A DNA stretch of 64,000 nucleotides from Primula veris (lineage: Eukaryota > Streptophyta > Magnoliopsida > Ericales > Primulaceae): NCBI GenBank assembly GCA_963682055.1, contig OY821751.1, positions 11,966,001 to 12,030,000 of the forward strand. Reading direction: 5' to 3'. Under the pieces are notes generated by a model. It did no database searches. It was not told where the DNA came from and was given only the letters and a program-made list of their open reading frames with translations. Made by a program: the position numbers and the translations under genes. Positions 10,560 through 24,600 of the stretch are shown here, one piece after another. The first letter of the stretch is position 1; the number at the start of each line of letters is the position of its first letter.

Positions 10560-13500
10560 TTTCACATTTAAGTTGGAAAAATTATGAACCTTCCCTAAAT
10601 AGGCTCACCTATTTGGATACGATGTCTAGGAAAGATATAGGCGGAAGTCGATATCCTAATGAGGTCGGGTTTTAAGTGGCATTCGTGCCCTCCACCCTCA
10701 CCGTCTTTCCTGGTCGTTTTTCAAGTAGAGCTACCGAAAGGGGTTGACTAAATAATAATTTTGCCGAGTGTGTTTATATATTGATGTATGTTTCGCCGAA
10801 TTGTTATTTCAGTATCGACCCGTCGTTCGATCAATGAAAACCGATTCACATGAGAAGCAAAACTAATATTTTCGAACCTGTCGTTTCGGAAAAAAGTTTG
10901 TGCTTGTGCAAATCATAAACATATAAACCAGTCGTTTTATATGATAACTAATCCAGAACTCCCAACACATGTTGGATGCCATCTATGATGAGAAAAATCA
11001 TAAAACATACTTGCGAAATGACCGTTTAAACATTGATTTTAATTCGTCACCACATGTTACTCACCCTGATGTCTGAAAATGTGATGCCCAAAATTTTTTT
11101 TTGGATGCCATCTTTGATGAGTAAAACACGAGTTTGTTATTACCATCAGGATGAATGCTAAGGCGTTGATTTTATTCCGCCGCCACATTTGAGACGTGAT
11201 GACGTCTATGATGAACAAATGTCTGAAATTGACATATTGGAGCAATCCTTCACCAAAATACTAGCTTGAAAATTGTATTCCATAAGCAGTATCGTGAATT
11301 TATATTCACCATGTTCCTTTATCACCCATCTGTTATTGGATAAGAAAATTACCCCGGTGAGTAGTTTTAATCCTATTGGGTCAATGGCGAATTGTTTGCC
11401 TGATATTAATGCTCTTCGTGTACATTTTTTTCCACGAATCGAGAACCGAGACAAGTGTTATTTGTCTCGAACTGTCGCGATCCCGATGAATCGCCTAGCC
11501 AAGCGAGATTTTAGACAATCGTCAAAATCGAAAACCTGTGGCTCCAAGACAGTAATTGAAAGGAACAATATGGCCCGTTGTCACAAAGCAAGAGATAATG
11601 CTCAAGGAGCCAACTCTATGTTATAAAGACAAAGGTCATGCACGGTTACTCCTTAAATAGTTCAAAACTATTAGAAAGGTGAAAAAACCCGATACTAATG
11701 TGATTAAAACTAATTGAAAGGAAACTTTTGAGACCGCCGATTTTGTGGCTCAAATGAGTTTGGTACCTTTCTTTATTGATTTTGATAAATCATTGAGCCA
11801 TTTTTTCGCTCATCTGGATTATGTTTTTCCATTTGGATTATGATTTTTCCATTTGGACATACTTTTGGATTATGGTTTGCCTGTTTACGAAATTTCTCAA
11901 AATAATTTAAAGTGTTTTGAGCAAATTCCTTTGACAAATGTGACCAAACTTTAAATTATGAAATTTTAGGCAATACTTGTGGGATAGTTGATTTTTTTTG
12001 GAAATAGTGGGTAAACAGTATACCACATAATTTCACCAACTATTTGCCTAAAAGAGTACTCAGTGACAACGATTCTGGACCTGTCGTTCCAAATCAAAAT
12101 ATTTGGTAAAACCGAATTGATTTGTCAAATATGAGGTCTTATACTCATGTAGGTCCTGCCGTACCTTGTTGAGTTATAAAATATTCGAGAAAACCAGTAT
12201 TATCTGGTAATAGCTCATGAAAGAATTAAAATTTTTTTACATAGCCTCCATTCAATACGACCAAAAGCGTATTTTAGAGGAGTTGAAATGTCTTTCAAGT
12301 GGTTGCTACCACATTCTTTAAAGCATTTAAAGTTAACTTATCATTTTGCCTGTCGTCGAAATGATAAATGATTTAAATGCTAAGACATGATTGTCTATAC
12401 TATCATTCGCCTGTCGTCGATTGATAAGAGCATTTTGATATTGTGGCATTGACCGGATGAGATATTCCCGGGTCAAAAGACGATGGTTGATTTATAATCG
12501 CATCGCATTTGGATTCTCTTTGAGGATATATTTCGTGATTAATCCGAAATTCATGCCACTAATGCTCACTTTGAAAGACTAGTATGTGTAAAGATCACGA
12601 AATGAACTCGTAGAATTCTTGTAAAGAATTGAAAGAGTTATTGTGGACTTAACCAACCATAAGACGCACCATAAATATAAATGGTTATGGTTGATGCATC
12701 GACAATAATGTCACATGATTATTGTTGTCCACAGAAATGCAGCATTTCCCAAACTTTTAACCCTATCATTAAGTTGATGGCTCATGATCCGGATTATACT
12801 GAAAAGTTTAGTCGACTTGATAATTATGAAGAGTAAGAATCGAAATTTCGATTTGAATTACTTGAGTTTGGAAATTGAAACTGAACATCCTGTCGATTAT
12901 GTTCAGACCCAAATGGACTCACGGAAAGTTTGATGATGCGACTGCAAATGATTGCACGCACTTCTTGGTCTTGCGCACCAAGATTTATATTTCCGTGTGT
13001 GGTTATACTATTTTGTTGCATTGGTCCGTTATGAGGCCCATAGACACTCAGATACCATATGTGTACCAGCTGGTTACTGGTTATGAGCCAGAAGTCTCAT
13101 ATTAACGCGTGTTTAGAGTGATTAATTAATATTTTGATTGAGCCGCTATAGCGTTCAAAATATGGACCTCTAAAGGGGACATAAGTCGATTATGAATCTC
13201 CTGCCTATCATTTGATAGAGTAACATTGGCAAGCGATCTCTTTACCGCAAGATATGCGAAAGTGGCATCGCTAAGACTGTTCTCCCCGTCGTTAGGGGGA
13301 GATTTGCACGTTACCGTTGATAAGGAACGACGTGAAATAACGTGGCATAACCCACTCAGTCTTAGCTTGATCCCCAAAACTGCACTTAGTGATAAGTAAG
13401 TGCATACACTCCCTCAAGTCTAACTAAATGCCAGACGCATTTAATGACTTTATGAGATGTCACGAGATCATTTATACCTGCTGCAAAATGCTTGCAAGGA

Positions 13501-15240
13501 TAGACGTCTCTGTCGGACGCCGTGTTCCTGTCGTAACACGTTGCTTTGGCCGAACCCGCCAAGCAAAGGACGCTGTCGTCGGCCGTCAGTCTGTCATCCT
13601 TCCTAAGATATGAGGAAGTTGACCGGTTCTTAACTCGTTCAGCCCCAGAGGTGGTGAACTGAAACTCGTTTGTCGCACGAGATTATAAAGGATCTAGGAG
13701 ATGTGTGATTCCTCCTCATCCTTAGAATCTCGAAATATCTTTCGATCATGATATCTTAGACGATATTGAAGCGAAACGAGTCTGTCATTGATTACTTGTT
13801 CATATTATCGGTGACGACTGATAATATGAGCAAATTATGACAGGGAACCATGTACCGTTGCCTGAAGTCAACGTAGAATAGACTAGACTAATGGAAACTT
13901 GCAATCCAAGTAGACTCCTTAGCGAAAGTGTGTTCGGATCTGTAGCTCCAACACCACCAATGTTAAACGAGTTCGTTCATTTGGTTATTCGTAAGGAAAA
14001 GTGATGAGAATAATGAGATTGTAGAATGCTCACCTAGTAGCGCAAGGCTTCTCTCACACCTTGGAATTGATTACGAGATGGTTGATTTCCTCGTAATGGA
14101 CGTTATAACGGTCCCCTACTTTATCAGTTTAGTAGTTTTCGAAAAACTGATTATGCAGCATGTGATTGTGGTCACTGTTTTATCTCTATGGGGATTTAGA
14201 CAAAGAGATATAGATGAACATCCCTGTGTGATTTCATATGCTTTAATCAAGTAGTTCCTGACCACGGAACACGATCTCAATTAAATGAGACGTTCACTAT
14301 ATGGATTAATATAATCCGAGCGGATGTGGTATACCCGCCTAAGTGAGTACTTGTTTAGCTTGTGATACTTGAACAAGTATTATGCCCTTGACTGTTTTAT
14401 TACGCGATCCATTTTTGGATTTGCCTTCGAGATGAAGGATCTTAGGAAGACACGGTAGTGACTTGGCCTGATGATTGAGTCCCGTAAAGATTGAATCTAA
14501 GTCCATGATTCAGACTACACCCAGAAGGTGTTATGACGTTTTAGTCATCATGACGCTAAGTCGTCAGATTCTCCCATGATCGTTCGATCACTAGACATTG
14601 ATATAGACCCAGTCCGTCCCTGATGAGACGATGAAGAGATATTGAACCATCATGTTCATATCTAAGTACAATAAGCGCATCATTGTACTTGGTCTAATGT
14701 ATTAGGACGAACATCTTGTCTGCTGTGAATGGTATAGCTCGACACAGCATCGCGCTAACACGCTGCCATCGAAATGGCATAAAAGACATTTTCCCATTAC
14801 CTTAAGGTAACTGTCGATGAGGGCTTGTCTTATCCCATTTTGCGTCATCGAGTGTACCTACCCCCTTCGGTACTCGAATTAACGCAACCCTTTTTTCGGT
14901 TATACCGATGCCGGTTACTTATCAGACCCGCATAAGGGATATTCCTAACATGGTCTGTCTTTACCATTAGGAATAAGGCGATATCTTGGAGGTCTTGGAA
15001 TAACTCCAAATGAATCACTCTGATCTACTCGTGCTCTATGAGACGACTAGAGAGTGTATATGGCTTCGAGCTCTTATTAGCCATATTTGAATTACATATG
15101 CTCTGTCTCACGATCCAGATAAAACACTTGTCTTATTTGAGGACAACTTGTTGTTATCGATCAAGAGAGACATGACTAGATTATGCTATTTAGCATTTCT
15201 TGCCGAAATGAATCTTCACATATGAAGTTAAAGAGCATTC
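10560..15240 (+). pseudogene. Decayed copia gag-pol of copy B
   Basis: This is collinear with copy A. A gag piece (MSEIDILEQSFTK) is near 11220, the integrase end near 12890-12930, LPDAFNDF..RIDVSVG at about 13425-13515, and reverse transcriptase GFAFEMKDL near 14415-14440 with the catalytic block missing. RNase H pieces lie at 14770-14940. Many stops and frame changes are shared with copies A and C, which implies a common defective ancestor rather than independent decay. Confidence 0.83.
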
Positions 15241-15480
15241 TGTCGAATGCTCGTTTTATTCCATGTTATATTTTCTTGCATACAGTCGTGTGTAAATAAA
15301 TGAGGCATCCAGTCGAATGCTCGTACTCTTTCTTGGAATATGAAATCTTTGCACCCAGTCGTGTGCAAGTGAGGGGGAGCATCCAGGTGAATGCTTATTG
15401 CACTAATTACTACTTAGTCGAAATACTCGTACCCTGTCGTGTGCAAGTGAGGGGCAGCATCCAGTCGCATGCTCGTGTAC
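10800..15480 (+). other. Dispersed common-loop hairpins of copy B
   Basis: These sit at the same sites as in copy A. CATATAAA/TTTATATG encloses CCAGTCGT at 10920-10943. CGTGTT/AACACG encloses CCTGTCGT at 13521-13540. The CTGAACAT/ATGTTCAG stem near 12882-12907 encloses CCTGTCGATT. An 11-bp stem TTATCATTTTG/CGAAATGATAA near 12340-12370 encloses CCTGTCGT. The 3' cluster begins near 15235. Confidence 0.78.
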
Positions 15481-15915
15481 TCTTTTTGTCCTTAGACCAA
15501 GGTTTTTCTCACTGGGTTTTCCTTGGCAAGGTTTTTAGCGAGACACGTTCCCATCATACCTCACTTAAGATTGCCGAAATTAGGGGGAGTATCTTGTTGT
15601 ATACTTCTTACCACTGTGTACTCTTTTGTCCTTCGACTAGAGGTTTTTCCCACTGGGTTTACTCTAGCAAGGTTTTAATGAGGCACCTGTTTTGTGGTTG
15701 ATCCCTACTACTACCATTGTTGCACTCTTTTTCCTTCGATCAGAGATTTTCCCATTGGGTTTGCTCTGGCAAGGTTTTGATGAGGCACACTGTTTTGTGG
15801 TTAGTTACTTACATGATATTTCGGCTTATATCATTCGGCTACACAGTTTCTCCTAGGTACCGGTTTTGTCCCACACTGGGTTTTCCGGCCCTAAGGTTTT
15901 TATGTGTTTAGCACT
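15477..15915 (+). repeat. Repeated 3'-UTR motif of copy B
   Basis: The same degenerate units as in copy A (6441-6880), each centred on CCCACTGGGTTT followed by GCAAGGTTTT, starting near 15480, 15620 and 15720, with a fourth near 15860. Confidence 0.7.
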
Positions 15916-15979
15916 GCGAAGGAACTCGACTCAGATCGACTGCATGAAGACGAAGAATTCAAGACGTTCAAATGGGGAG

Positions 15980-16196
15980 TGTTGTAATATATTATTGGAC
16001 TATTGGGCCTAACTCATAGTGGGCCTAAGGTGGGCTTTCTATCTTGTATAACCCTAACCTCTAGTATATAAAGAAGGTTAGGTTATCCTTGTATTCATAC
16101 ATTCTGATTAATAAAGACCCCGTTGTTGTCTCTCTCATACTTCTCTCTATATCTATATATATCTCTATATATCTCTATAACGAGCTAATATGTCAC

Positions 16197-16202
<6 letters not shown>
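15980..16202 (+). repeat. 3' LTR of copy B
   Basis: A 223-bp sequence, TGTTGTAATAT to CACACAACA, preceded by the purine tract AAATGGGGAG. A TATATAAAG box starts at 16065. Confidence 0.88.

Positions 16203-16253
<51 letters not shown>
16203..16253. repeat. (TA)n microsatellite
   Basis: About 25 TA units directly follow the copy B 3' LTR. This is probably part of the target site of copy B. Confidence 0.95.
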
Positions 16254-16257
<4 letters not shown>

Positions 16258-17796
16258 ACATTGTACAAGATAATGTAAAATAGTTATGTTAATTTGTTTG
16301 TGACGACAATTTAATTTTTCCGTTACTAGCACATCTTATAACTTGTACATACGTTAATAGCTCGTACACATGAATACATCTTACAACTCAAAACTGATAT
16401 TAGTAGACATGGTTGAAACTTATTGACATAAAATATTTTGTTTCTATAGTAAAATATCACCTTCTACTTGTGTATTTACGTGATTGAAAAAAAACATGCA
16501 TATTCATTTGCGTGGTTATTATTTTACACGTTCTTACATACACATATTTGTTTTCTAAGAATCTTAAAAATAATTTTTTATATATTTCACGTATTTGTTC
16601 ATATTAACATTGCACATGTATCTTATACTTATTATGTTATGAATTTATTTATTTTAAGAAAAATATTTTTTATATGTGACATTATTAAAGAATAAACTGC
16701 GTATAGTAATAATTTCTCGTTGTTACAATGATTAATGATATGACTGTGTAAAAATTTTACTGTATAATAGAATATTACATATATAAAACCGTCACTGCAG
16801 ACACGTATTACCGGAGTCGTTCAAGATCAAACTATGATGGTGAGGCTATAATAAAATTTCAATTGCGTAGAAATGGTTGGAAAACCGACTTCAATATTAA
16901 TTGACTTATTAATAAAAGTTTATTTTCATTTCAATACTTCGATGTTTAGGCAATGTAAAACCGGTGAAAGAGTCCCAAGAATATTTTTTTCCCATATAGT
17001 AATGGCCAATGGAACCACGTTTCCAAAAAAGTTATAGCTTTCTGTCTTTTCTTTTTGGAAAATAGTTTTCGGATTGGTTCTGGCTGTCTTATTTTTCTTT
17101 AGTGCAGGCTGTTTTTAACCATGATATAAAATGCAATTTCATCCAATGGTTAATAAAAAGTTTGGAAAATTTTCTGTATTGTCTCAACACACGGAAAAAC
17201 AATTATATGAACCTGCTGCACTATTATTTATGGTGTGTCAACCAATAGTATTTTTTAGTTTTAATTTTGAATTAATTTTATGGTATATATTTTTGGTTTC
17301 ATTAACAGATGTTAGGTTTTTAGTATTTTTTTCGTTTTAATTTTGAATTAATTTTAGTGTTAAATTTTTAGTATGTGACACATCCTAAATAATAATGGAC
17401 TATGTCTATGATAGTGTTACTCTCTTCTGTTCATTTCAAAATATTAAAACAAAAAATAAAATAAATACAAAGGATGTAAAAATTTAGATGTTAATAGGTG
17501 TGATTAAATAGGACACTAGCAAATATGAATCCATAGTTTTCCGGCCGTTAACGACCATTTTAACTTTTGATACAGATATTTCTTGGTTGCTGGATTCCAA
17601 CAAAAATGAATAAAAAAACATATGACTAAGGCTCTCTTTGTTTGTACGGAAAATATTTATTCAGAAAAATATTTTTGTAAATTGTTTTTGCTTTATTTGT
17701 TTATTGAGTATTTGGTGATATTTAGATTTTCTATGAAAATTTCTTGATTAAAAGTGCATTTGGCTTCTACTTTTGTAATAAAAAAATATTTTTACA
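16254..17796. other. AT-rich intergenic DNA
   Basis: No gene, RNA or intact repeat was recognised. Open frames in it are low-complexity. Confidence 0.5.
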
Positions 17797-18460
17797 ATGA
17801 TAAAAAAAAACTCTAACCATCCACCGTCAAACTACTTCACATATCAAATTAATATATTTTTTTATCAAATCAACATCATTTTACCACTACAATTATCCCC
17901 AATTTTACTAAAAAAAAAAAACCTCCCAATCTACCAATTTTTTTTTTTCCGATTTTACCCAAAAAAAACTCTAAACCATCAACCATCAAACTCTTTCGTA
18001 TATCAAATTAATATATTTTTTTCTCAAATCAACATAACTCTACCACTACATTTATCCCCAATTTTACCAAAAAAAAACATATCCCAATTTACCAAAATAA
18101 AACCTCCCCCAATTTTACAAAATTGAGATATGTAAAATTGGGGGAGGTTTTATTTTGGTAAATTGGGATATGTTTTTTTTAGGATAAAATTGAGAATAAA
18201 TGTAGTGGTAGAGTGATGCTGATTTGAGAAAAAAATATATTAATTTGATATATGAAGAATTTTAATGGTTGATGGTTATGGGTTTTTTTAGGTAAAATTG
18301 GGAAAGTTTTTTTTTTTTATAGATTGGGAGAGTTTTTTTTTTTTTTTTGGTAAAATTGGGGATAATTGTAGTGGTAAAGTGACGTTGATTTGATAAAAAA
18401 ATATATTAATTTGATATATGAAGTAGTTTGATGGTGGATGGTTAGAGTTTTTTTTTGATA
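17797..18460. repeat. Long fold-back repeat built from a duplicated unit
   Basis: Arms of about 310 bp (about 17807-18121 and 18131-18450) are inverted copies separated by a loop of about 10 nt. Each arm is itself two direct copies of a roughly 170-bp unit. The unit carries CCATCNACCNTCAAACT, then CAAATTAATATATTTTTT, then ATCCCCAATTTTAC. The arrangement is unit 1, unit 2, inverted unit 2, inverted unit 1. A transcript would form a long hairpin. No transposase or clear terminal duplication is visible; it resembles a MITE or fold-back element. Confidence 0.75.
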
Positions 18461-19784
18461 AAATTGGAAAAGTTTTTGGATAAAATTAGAGAATTTTTTT
18501 ATATACGAAAACGAAAAGACAGAAAACAAAATCAGAGACAAAAAATGGAAAGAAAAAAATAAATAAATTTGCAGTGCCACGTAGACGTGGGATTATATTC
18601 ATAAGTAATTAACATATGTAAAAAAGAATTCCCCTATATTTAATATAAGATTAAAGGAGAGAAGAGAGAAAAAACTGTTAAAAAAATTGAAGGTAAATTT
18701 TAGTTCCTTTGATTTTAAGGTGAATGATAAAGGATTGACCGACTCCTTAAATTTTAAGAAATGGTCAAGGTATCTGATGTAATAAATTTTAAGAAATGGG
18801 TCAAGGTATCTTATGCAAACACTTATTGTCTCGTAAGAGCAACCATATCAGTAATCTTAACAATTTCATCAAATATAATACATTTTATATATTTTAAGCA
18901 ACCGTTTACATTTACACAAAATTTCAGCTTGCTTATTAATTTCCTTATAATAACACTGTATTATTTCTTTTTATTTGTTTATTATTATTTAATAATCATA
19001 ATAATATTCCAAACACAAGATCATAGTTTATTACTATTATATTCATCTAAGAAATCGTATACATTCCTCATATATAAGATAAATTTTGTGTTTTCTAAAA
19101 TTTAGACAATTTAAGCTACCAGATACGGATACCACCACTAAAAATAGAATAGGATGGACATATAAAGCATCATATGCGGGTGCTCAGGTTCATTTCTTTT
19201 TATTTCTCATATAACAAGCCTCTAAATTTGGGGTCATTTTGTTTTGAAAAATAAATTGTATTAGGGAGAAAGTGACAAATTTTGCCTATAATGCCTACTG
19301 CTTCCTAATTCCTGTGCACTAATAGTGAAGAATATATTACACATTTGTTTTGCGTTCATGTTTTGTAGATGGTGTAATTGACCAGAAAAAATTTGGAGAC
19401 AAGATCTAGAGGCAGAATAGTGAATTTTTGTATGGGGCACTAATAAGCCAAAAAAAATTGAAAAACAATCTGCAGTGGATTAGAAATAGTGACTATTCAG
19501 GTCCAGGATAGATAAAAGATGGTATATACAAGCTGCCTTAATAATTTACAATGGTTCCAATAAAAACCAAGAGTCGATGAAACCATAGTACAGCAAAACT
19601 AGCAGACAACCTTGACTATCAAAAAATCAAATATGAAAACATAACTGAAATCCTAAATCTCAAACTGACAAGTGTGGCATCACTCCAAATATAAAAAGGC
19701 CAAGAATTGACAAATCGATTACCATCGTCTCCAAAACAGTTGCTACCTAAGTTCAGAACCTATTCAGATTTTCATCTCTTCTTG
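18461..19784. other. Intergenic DNA and probable 3' flank of the NSE4 gene
   Basis: AT-rich, with no recognised gene. The right end should include the 3' UTR of the minus-strand NSE4 gene, but a polyadenylation site cannot be fixed by eye. Confidence 0.45.
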
Positions 19785-21616
19785 CTATAAGATAAGCTTA
19801 CGCTTCCCCTTCCTGATGGCAGTAGCTCTTGCTGCCGAGTCATCACTTTCGGGAGAATCTTCGACAACAGTCTGCTCTTGCATTACTAGGCCACGATTGC
19901 GAGAAAATTTTCTAATTGGAGTTGTGGGCCCTTTTCCTCTAGTTTGCTTTGCTGTTTCAACTGTTTGAGAAACATCTTCTGTTTGAGAATCATCTGCAGT
20001 TGTCTCATTCCTATGTGGCATCAGTTCTTCTCCATCCCCCACGTAGTCGACCATCAACTGTAAATTTTGAACAGATTAATCAAGTGTGCACAAATGATAC
20101 ATATATACACATCAGGAGTCAAAAACCAATACTAGAATGTGTAATAACTGATTCCTGAGCCAAAGTGTTTTAAGATTCAAGGATTCTGACGCAATCACGC
20201 AGAAAACTAGAATATTTAGATTTATATGTAATGTGCCTCTAACAATTGTTCAGCACATTTCCTAAAGATCCCTAAAGCAAAAATAGAGAAATCATGTGCT
20301 ATTGTTCTGTTGATAATCGGCAACAAACCTACCGACTATGCTCACAACTTTAACACTTCCTTCCTACACTCACCGTGAGAAAGAAATAAGAGGTAAAAGT
20401 GTAAGAAGGCTCATACACTCTCTTGGTTCTTCTCTCACAGTGAGTATCGGGGGGAGTTTCATAGTTAAGAATTTAGATTAATGACTAATTCAAACTCGGG
20501 AATTAGATATATTAGGGTATTAAGAAGTAATATTAAACCGCCATCAGCTGTGACAGATGGAATTTATATCGAAGGAGAACCACAGCATGTAATACCAGCC
20601 CTGTTCTTAAAATAGCCTATAATGGATCCAGTGCATTACCGTAAAATATCTTTAAATATCAAAAATAAGGACTTGCAGATAAACAAATTACACAAAATGC
20701 TCAAAAAGTAATGGTATATCAACTCTGAATTGGTAACTAAACAAGAAAAGGTGAACCTCATGCTTTTACTTTGAACCTTAGCTAGCATGTACTTTTAAAA
20801 ATCTCTGTGAAATGGGCGAACTCCTTACAATCATTGGGATATCAATATGTTTTAATGTTTTTATAGGCTTTAATCAGTTAGCTATAATTCCTCTTTATTT
20901 AATCACAACCAGTAACAGAAATTACAATGAAGAGTGGTAGTAAAAAAAAAAAAAGGAAGGGGGGGATACCTTCCAATCCCTGAAGTCAAATCTGAAAACG
21001 AAGTGGTTGTAGGAGACCTCTCCAGAGGCAATTGAATTTGCAGCAGGGGCATTCCTAGGCGCTGAAGGCAAAATTTTAAATTAAGATTCAATGCAAGCTT
21101 ACTTAAAAGGAGGCATTAAGAGTAAAGATGTAAAGTAGGCATAATCTTACAAACAATATGCCAGCCATTCTCATTCATGCCTATTTCAGCTCGCCCATCT
21201 TTGACTAGAAAAGATAGTGCGAAAATATTCTCAACCGTCTGTGCAAAGGAACCTTTGTTCAATACTAAACTCTCAAGCCTTGCTTTTCTCTTTTTCCTTA
21301 AAATGTCAAACATAACTGCCATGTTCTTATCGGTATCGGTTTTCTCTTCGCTCTCAGGATCATCAAGCTGCGCAATAATGAAAAATCAAATTCGTTAGGT
21401 ATAATCTGCATCTACCACTTGTAAACACAGCGTTTATGAAAATACAGCGTTTAGGATGATTTTGATATTGTGCAGTTAGGAAAAACAAATACTAACAATC
21501 ATTTCATGACAATCAATTTCAATAAGCTAACAAGAAAGATCGAAAGAAGGATAATATCTAAGTGAAGGACTCAATATCCACTACGAGCTTGATCTATGAA
21601 CACGCTCAACAATTCC

Positions 21617-21658
<42 letters not shown>

Positions 21659-24600
21659 TGTAAGCGATATCAATCCCAAAATGAATTGGTTATGAGTTTG
21701 AAATAAAAATAAAATAAATCCATATAATATAGAAAAAATAAGAGGATTTCTTTTAAAACTGACTAACAGAAACTGAGAACTATATTAAGGCACAATCATA
21801 TGTTAAAATTGTGGGACCACAAATATAAATATGAAAACAAATTGCAGTATACAGAAAAATTCTTTCCAACAAAACCCTAAAAGCGCACAGAGTTGAATCG
21901 TGCTCACCTCTTCAGGACGGGAACTTTCTGTTGTTCTCACACGTTTCTTACGAACAATAGTCTTTCGCTGCTTTGGTTCCACACTCATGGGTCCCAACCT
22001 GCACCAATATGGAGAGGAGTTTTAGAATTTGTATGTTCCTTATCAAAAATAAGACTTATGTTGTCATTTCGACTGAAAGCAAATAAATTGTTGAAATAAT
22101 TCATTATTTTCATGTAGAAAAAAAAAATTCCTGACATTAATGTGGAAACCAAGTCAAGTCAATGAATTTCATACATTCTGCTCTCAAATGAATAAAGTGG
22201 ACAAAGAAACAACAACAAAGCTTACACTATATGGTATGTTTGAGAAGACAAGAAAAACAAGTTATATTAATTAAGGAGTATAAAATAAAAGAAAGCATAC
22301 ATTGTACAGCACCCAGGAGCTCTCCCGAGGACATGAGAAACTGCCAAGCCTATCTCTTTCCAAGCTACAGAGTTACCGCTATTTTGTGTGCTCGTGCTGC
22401 TACTTGCACCTTGTTTCCCAAAATCACGAAGAATAGCAGTGACAAAATCCGCAGATGTCATCCCTTCATTTTTTTGTGCTTTAACACTAGTCACCAACGT
22501 GCTTGTAATATCCAGAAGAGCTTCTGCATCAGCTACTTGTTCTCTAGGTTTCTGTACTGAAAACCCCAAAGAAAAAAAATCAAGTCTAATAACTTTTGCA
22601 AACAAACCTAACACACAGCACACATACGACTAGACAAATAGAGCATATTTTAGACCTTTTATTTAAAAAAAAATCATTTTTTAATAAAAAAAGGCATATT
22701 TGCATTGCTAAATGGCTTTTCATGCTAGCATACTTCTGTGTTCAATATACAAAATTACTAATAAATAGCAGAGGAAACACAAATATATCACAAATACCTA
22801 GTTGATGCAAGCTCTCAACCTCGTTAAAGATCGAAGTGAACTTCTTAGAATCAGCCTTTAATATATCGTCCCTCTCATCTGCGATAAAGACAATATAGTT
22901 AGTAAACAGTAGAGTTAATATTCCTGTGATTGATTCTAGGTTTTTTTTAATGCCAATAGAAAAGGATAAATATAATTGGGCAAACTGCATGATGAACCCA
23001 ATTTAATAAAAAATATATATTAAAGAACTGTATTCATTTCATGTTCTAAGCAGTCAAGGATGTACTTTCCGGCCTAACCGCAGCTTGACTAATCGAATTA
23101 ATGGAATCCCATCAGGGACTTGTAGCTCAACATTACAATTTTCAAATATATAGGAAAAAGAAGTTTAACACTCTTGTTCTATATATGCTTAGACATGAAT
23201 GTGTATCTGTGCAAAATTAGTCCAACTCAATTCACGTTTGTCATTTAACACTTTTCAAATTTACAAGTTAGGGGTGTTTGGACACTAGTTACAAGATACA
23301 TGCCAGACATAAGAAACTTATCTATTTCGGAACATCATCTCCTACTAATGGTTCTAAAACTCGTAACATATTGATTTCAGTAAGTGTTCTTATTATTAGG
23401 AAGTTCAAATAGTTTTACAGACACATACAGAAGTAGCTCCAGCAACCAATCGAGCAACAGTGGGTTCTGTCCTCCATTTTTTACGAGGGCAGTCATTATA
23501 TTTTTGAGTAATAAAAATAAATATATACAGTTTCTGGTTAATATTAACTTGTTTCTTCTTTTGGTGTACAATAATGTTTATACCACGCTACTTGGTGCTC
23601 AAACTAATTATTTCATGTGTTGTGTAACTAGAATATCAACAAAATTAGTACATGGATTAGGTACGGTCTTAGGTAATTTAGAATATATTTGGTCTCAATC
23701 ATTTTCAAAGCATTCTATTCAGCACTACCTATATTTCAAATATAAGACATCATGATTAAGTATTAGAATACACGAACTTCTGTATTGAAGATCAAATTCG
23801 GCCTCTAAAATACGAGATGGCACATAAATGATTACCATGGACAAGCAAAAGTGCCAAAAACTTCAACTAACTAGCAAAGAATAAGAGTAATGATTTTTTT
23901 TAAAGTTTAGCTATCTGTATCAAGTCTCAATAAAACAATAAGTAATCAAATTAGCTTGTTTTCAAGACCCACACCTGGACTAATCAAAACAAACTTAATC
24001 AAATTTGTACCATATCAAACAAAGCATAACATCCCCTTTGGTGTCACCTTTTTCCTAGTCTTTTTTTTTTTTATCTTTTTTGCTTAACAAATAGGAAGTG
24101 GTGTTTGGCTAGACATTTTTTTTTTACTTTTAAAAAGCAAGCTTTTCAGTAGAAAAGCTAAAAAGAAGGGAAAAGCAAGTGTCTAGAATTTTCTATCTTT
24201 TTCGTCACTTTTTGAAAATTTTAAACAGTAGATTTCATATAACCACTTTCTATTATTATTTCGTAAGGGGCCTAAGGCGCGCGTTCAACATCCACTTTCT
24301 TGGTCAAAAACCTTTCTTTTTTGCTTCAAATGAGCTATAGTGCAGTGTTTGGCATCACTGTAGCTTTTTACTTATAAGTGGTATATAACTTATTTTTAGG
24401 GACGACTCATTTGTACTTATTAGTGCTTTATTATAAGGCTATGTTTAAGGCCACATATATGATAACTTTGAACTAGCAAACGTAAACCTCAACTAACTAG
24501 AAACTCATTATAATATTAATTAAAAATTCCGTAGCTCGCCACAGCGAATCGGATAGAACATAAATTAATCAAATTTAAATCAACTTCTAGTACCTTTTCA

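Larger units (their letters stand above)
9200..16202 (+). mobile_element. Defective Ty1/copia retrotransposon, copy B
   Basis: An element of about 7.0 kb is in the same orientation as copy A and homologous to it along nearly its whole length. The 5' LTR is partial (9200-9337) and the 3' LTR complete (15980-16202). Both flanks are (TA)n, so a target duplication cannot be proved. The internal region has the same broken gag-pol, the same YVDD deletion (near 14410-14460) and the same hairpins as copies A and C. Confidence 0.88.

Noticed and set aside
16089..16283. Open frame rich in Tyr-Ile
   Set aside because: It is the translation of an LTR end and a (TA)n microsatellite. The same applies to similar frames at 61774-62054 and 54832-55089.
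17797..18126. 109-aa plus-strand open frame in the fold-back
   Set aside because: Low-complexity Asn/Pro/Ile composition from the AT-rich inverted repeat. No codon bias or homology was recognised.
22231..22633. Two plus-strand open frames of 81-109 aa
   Set aside because: They are antisense shadows of NSE4 exon 3, whose minus-strand frame matches the family and splices in phase.
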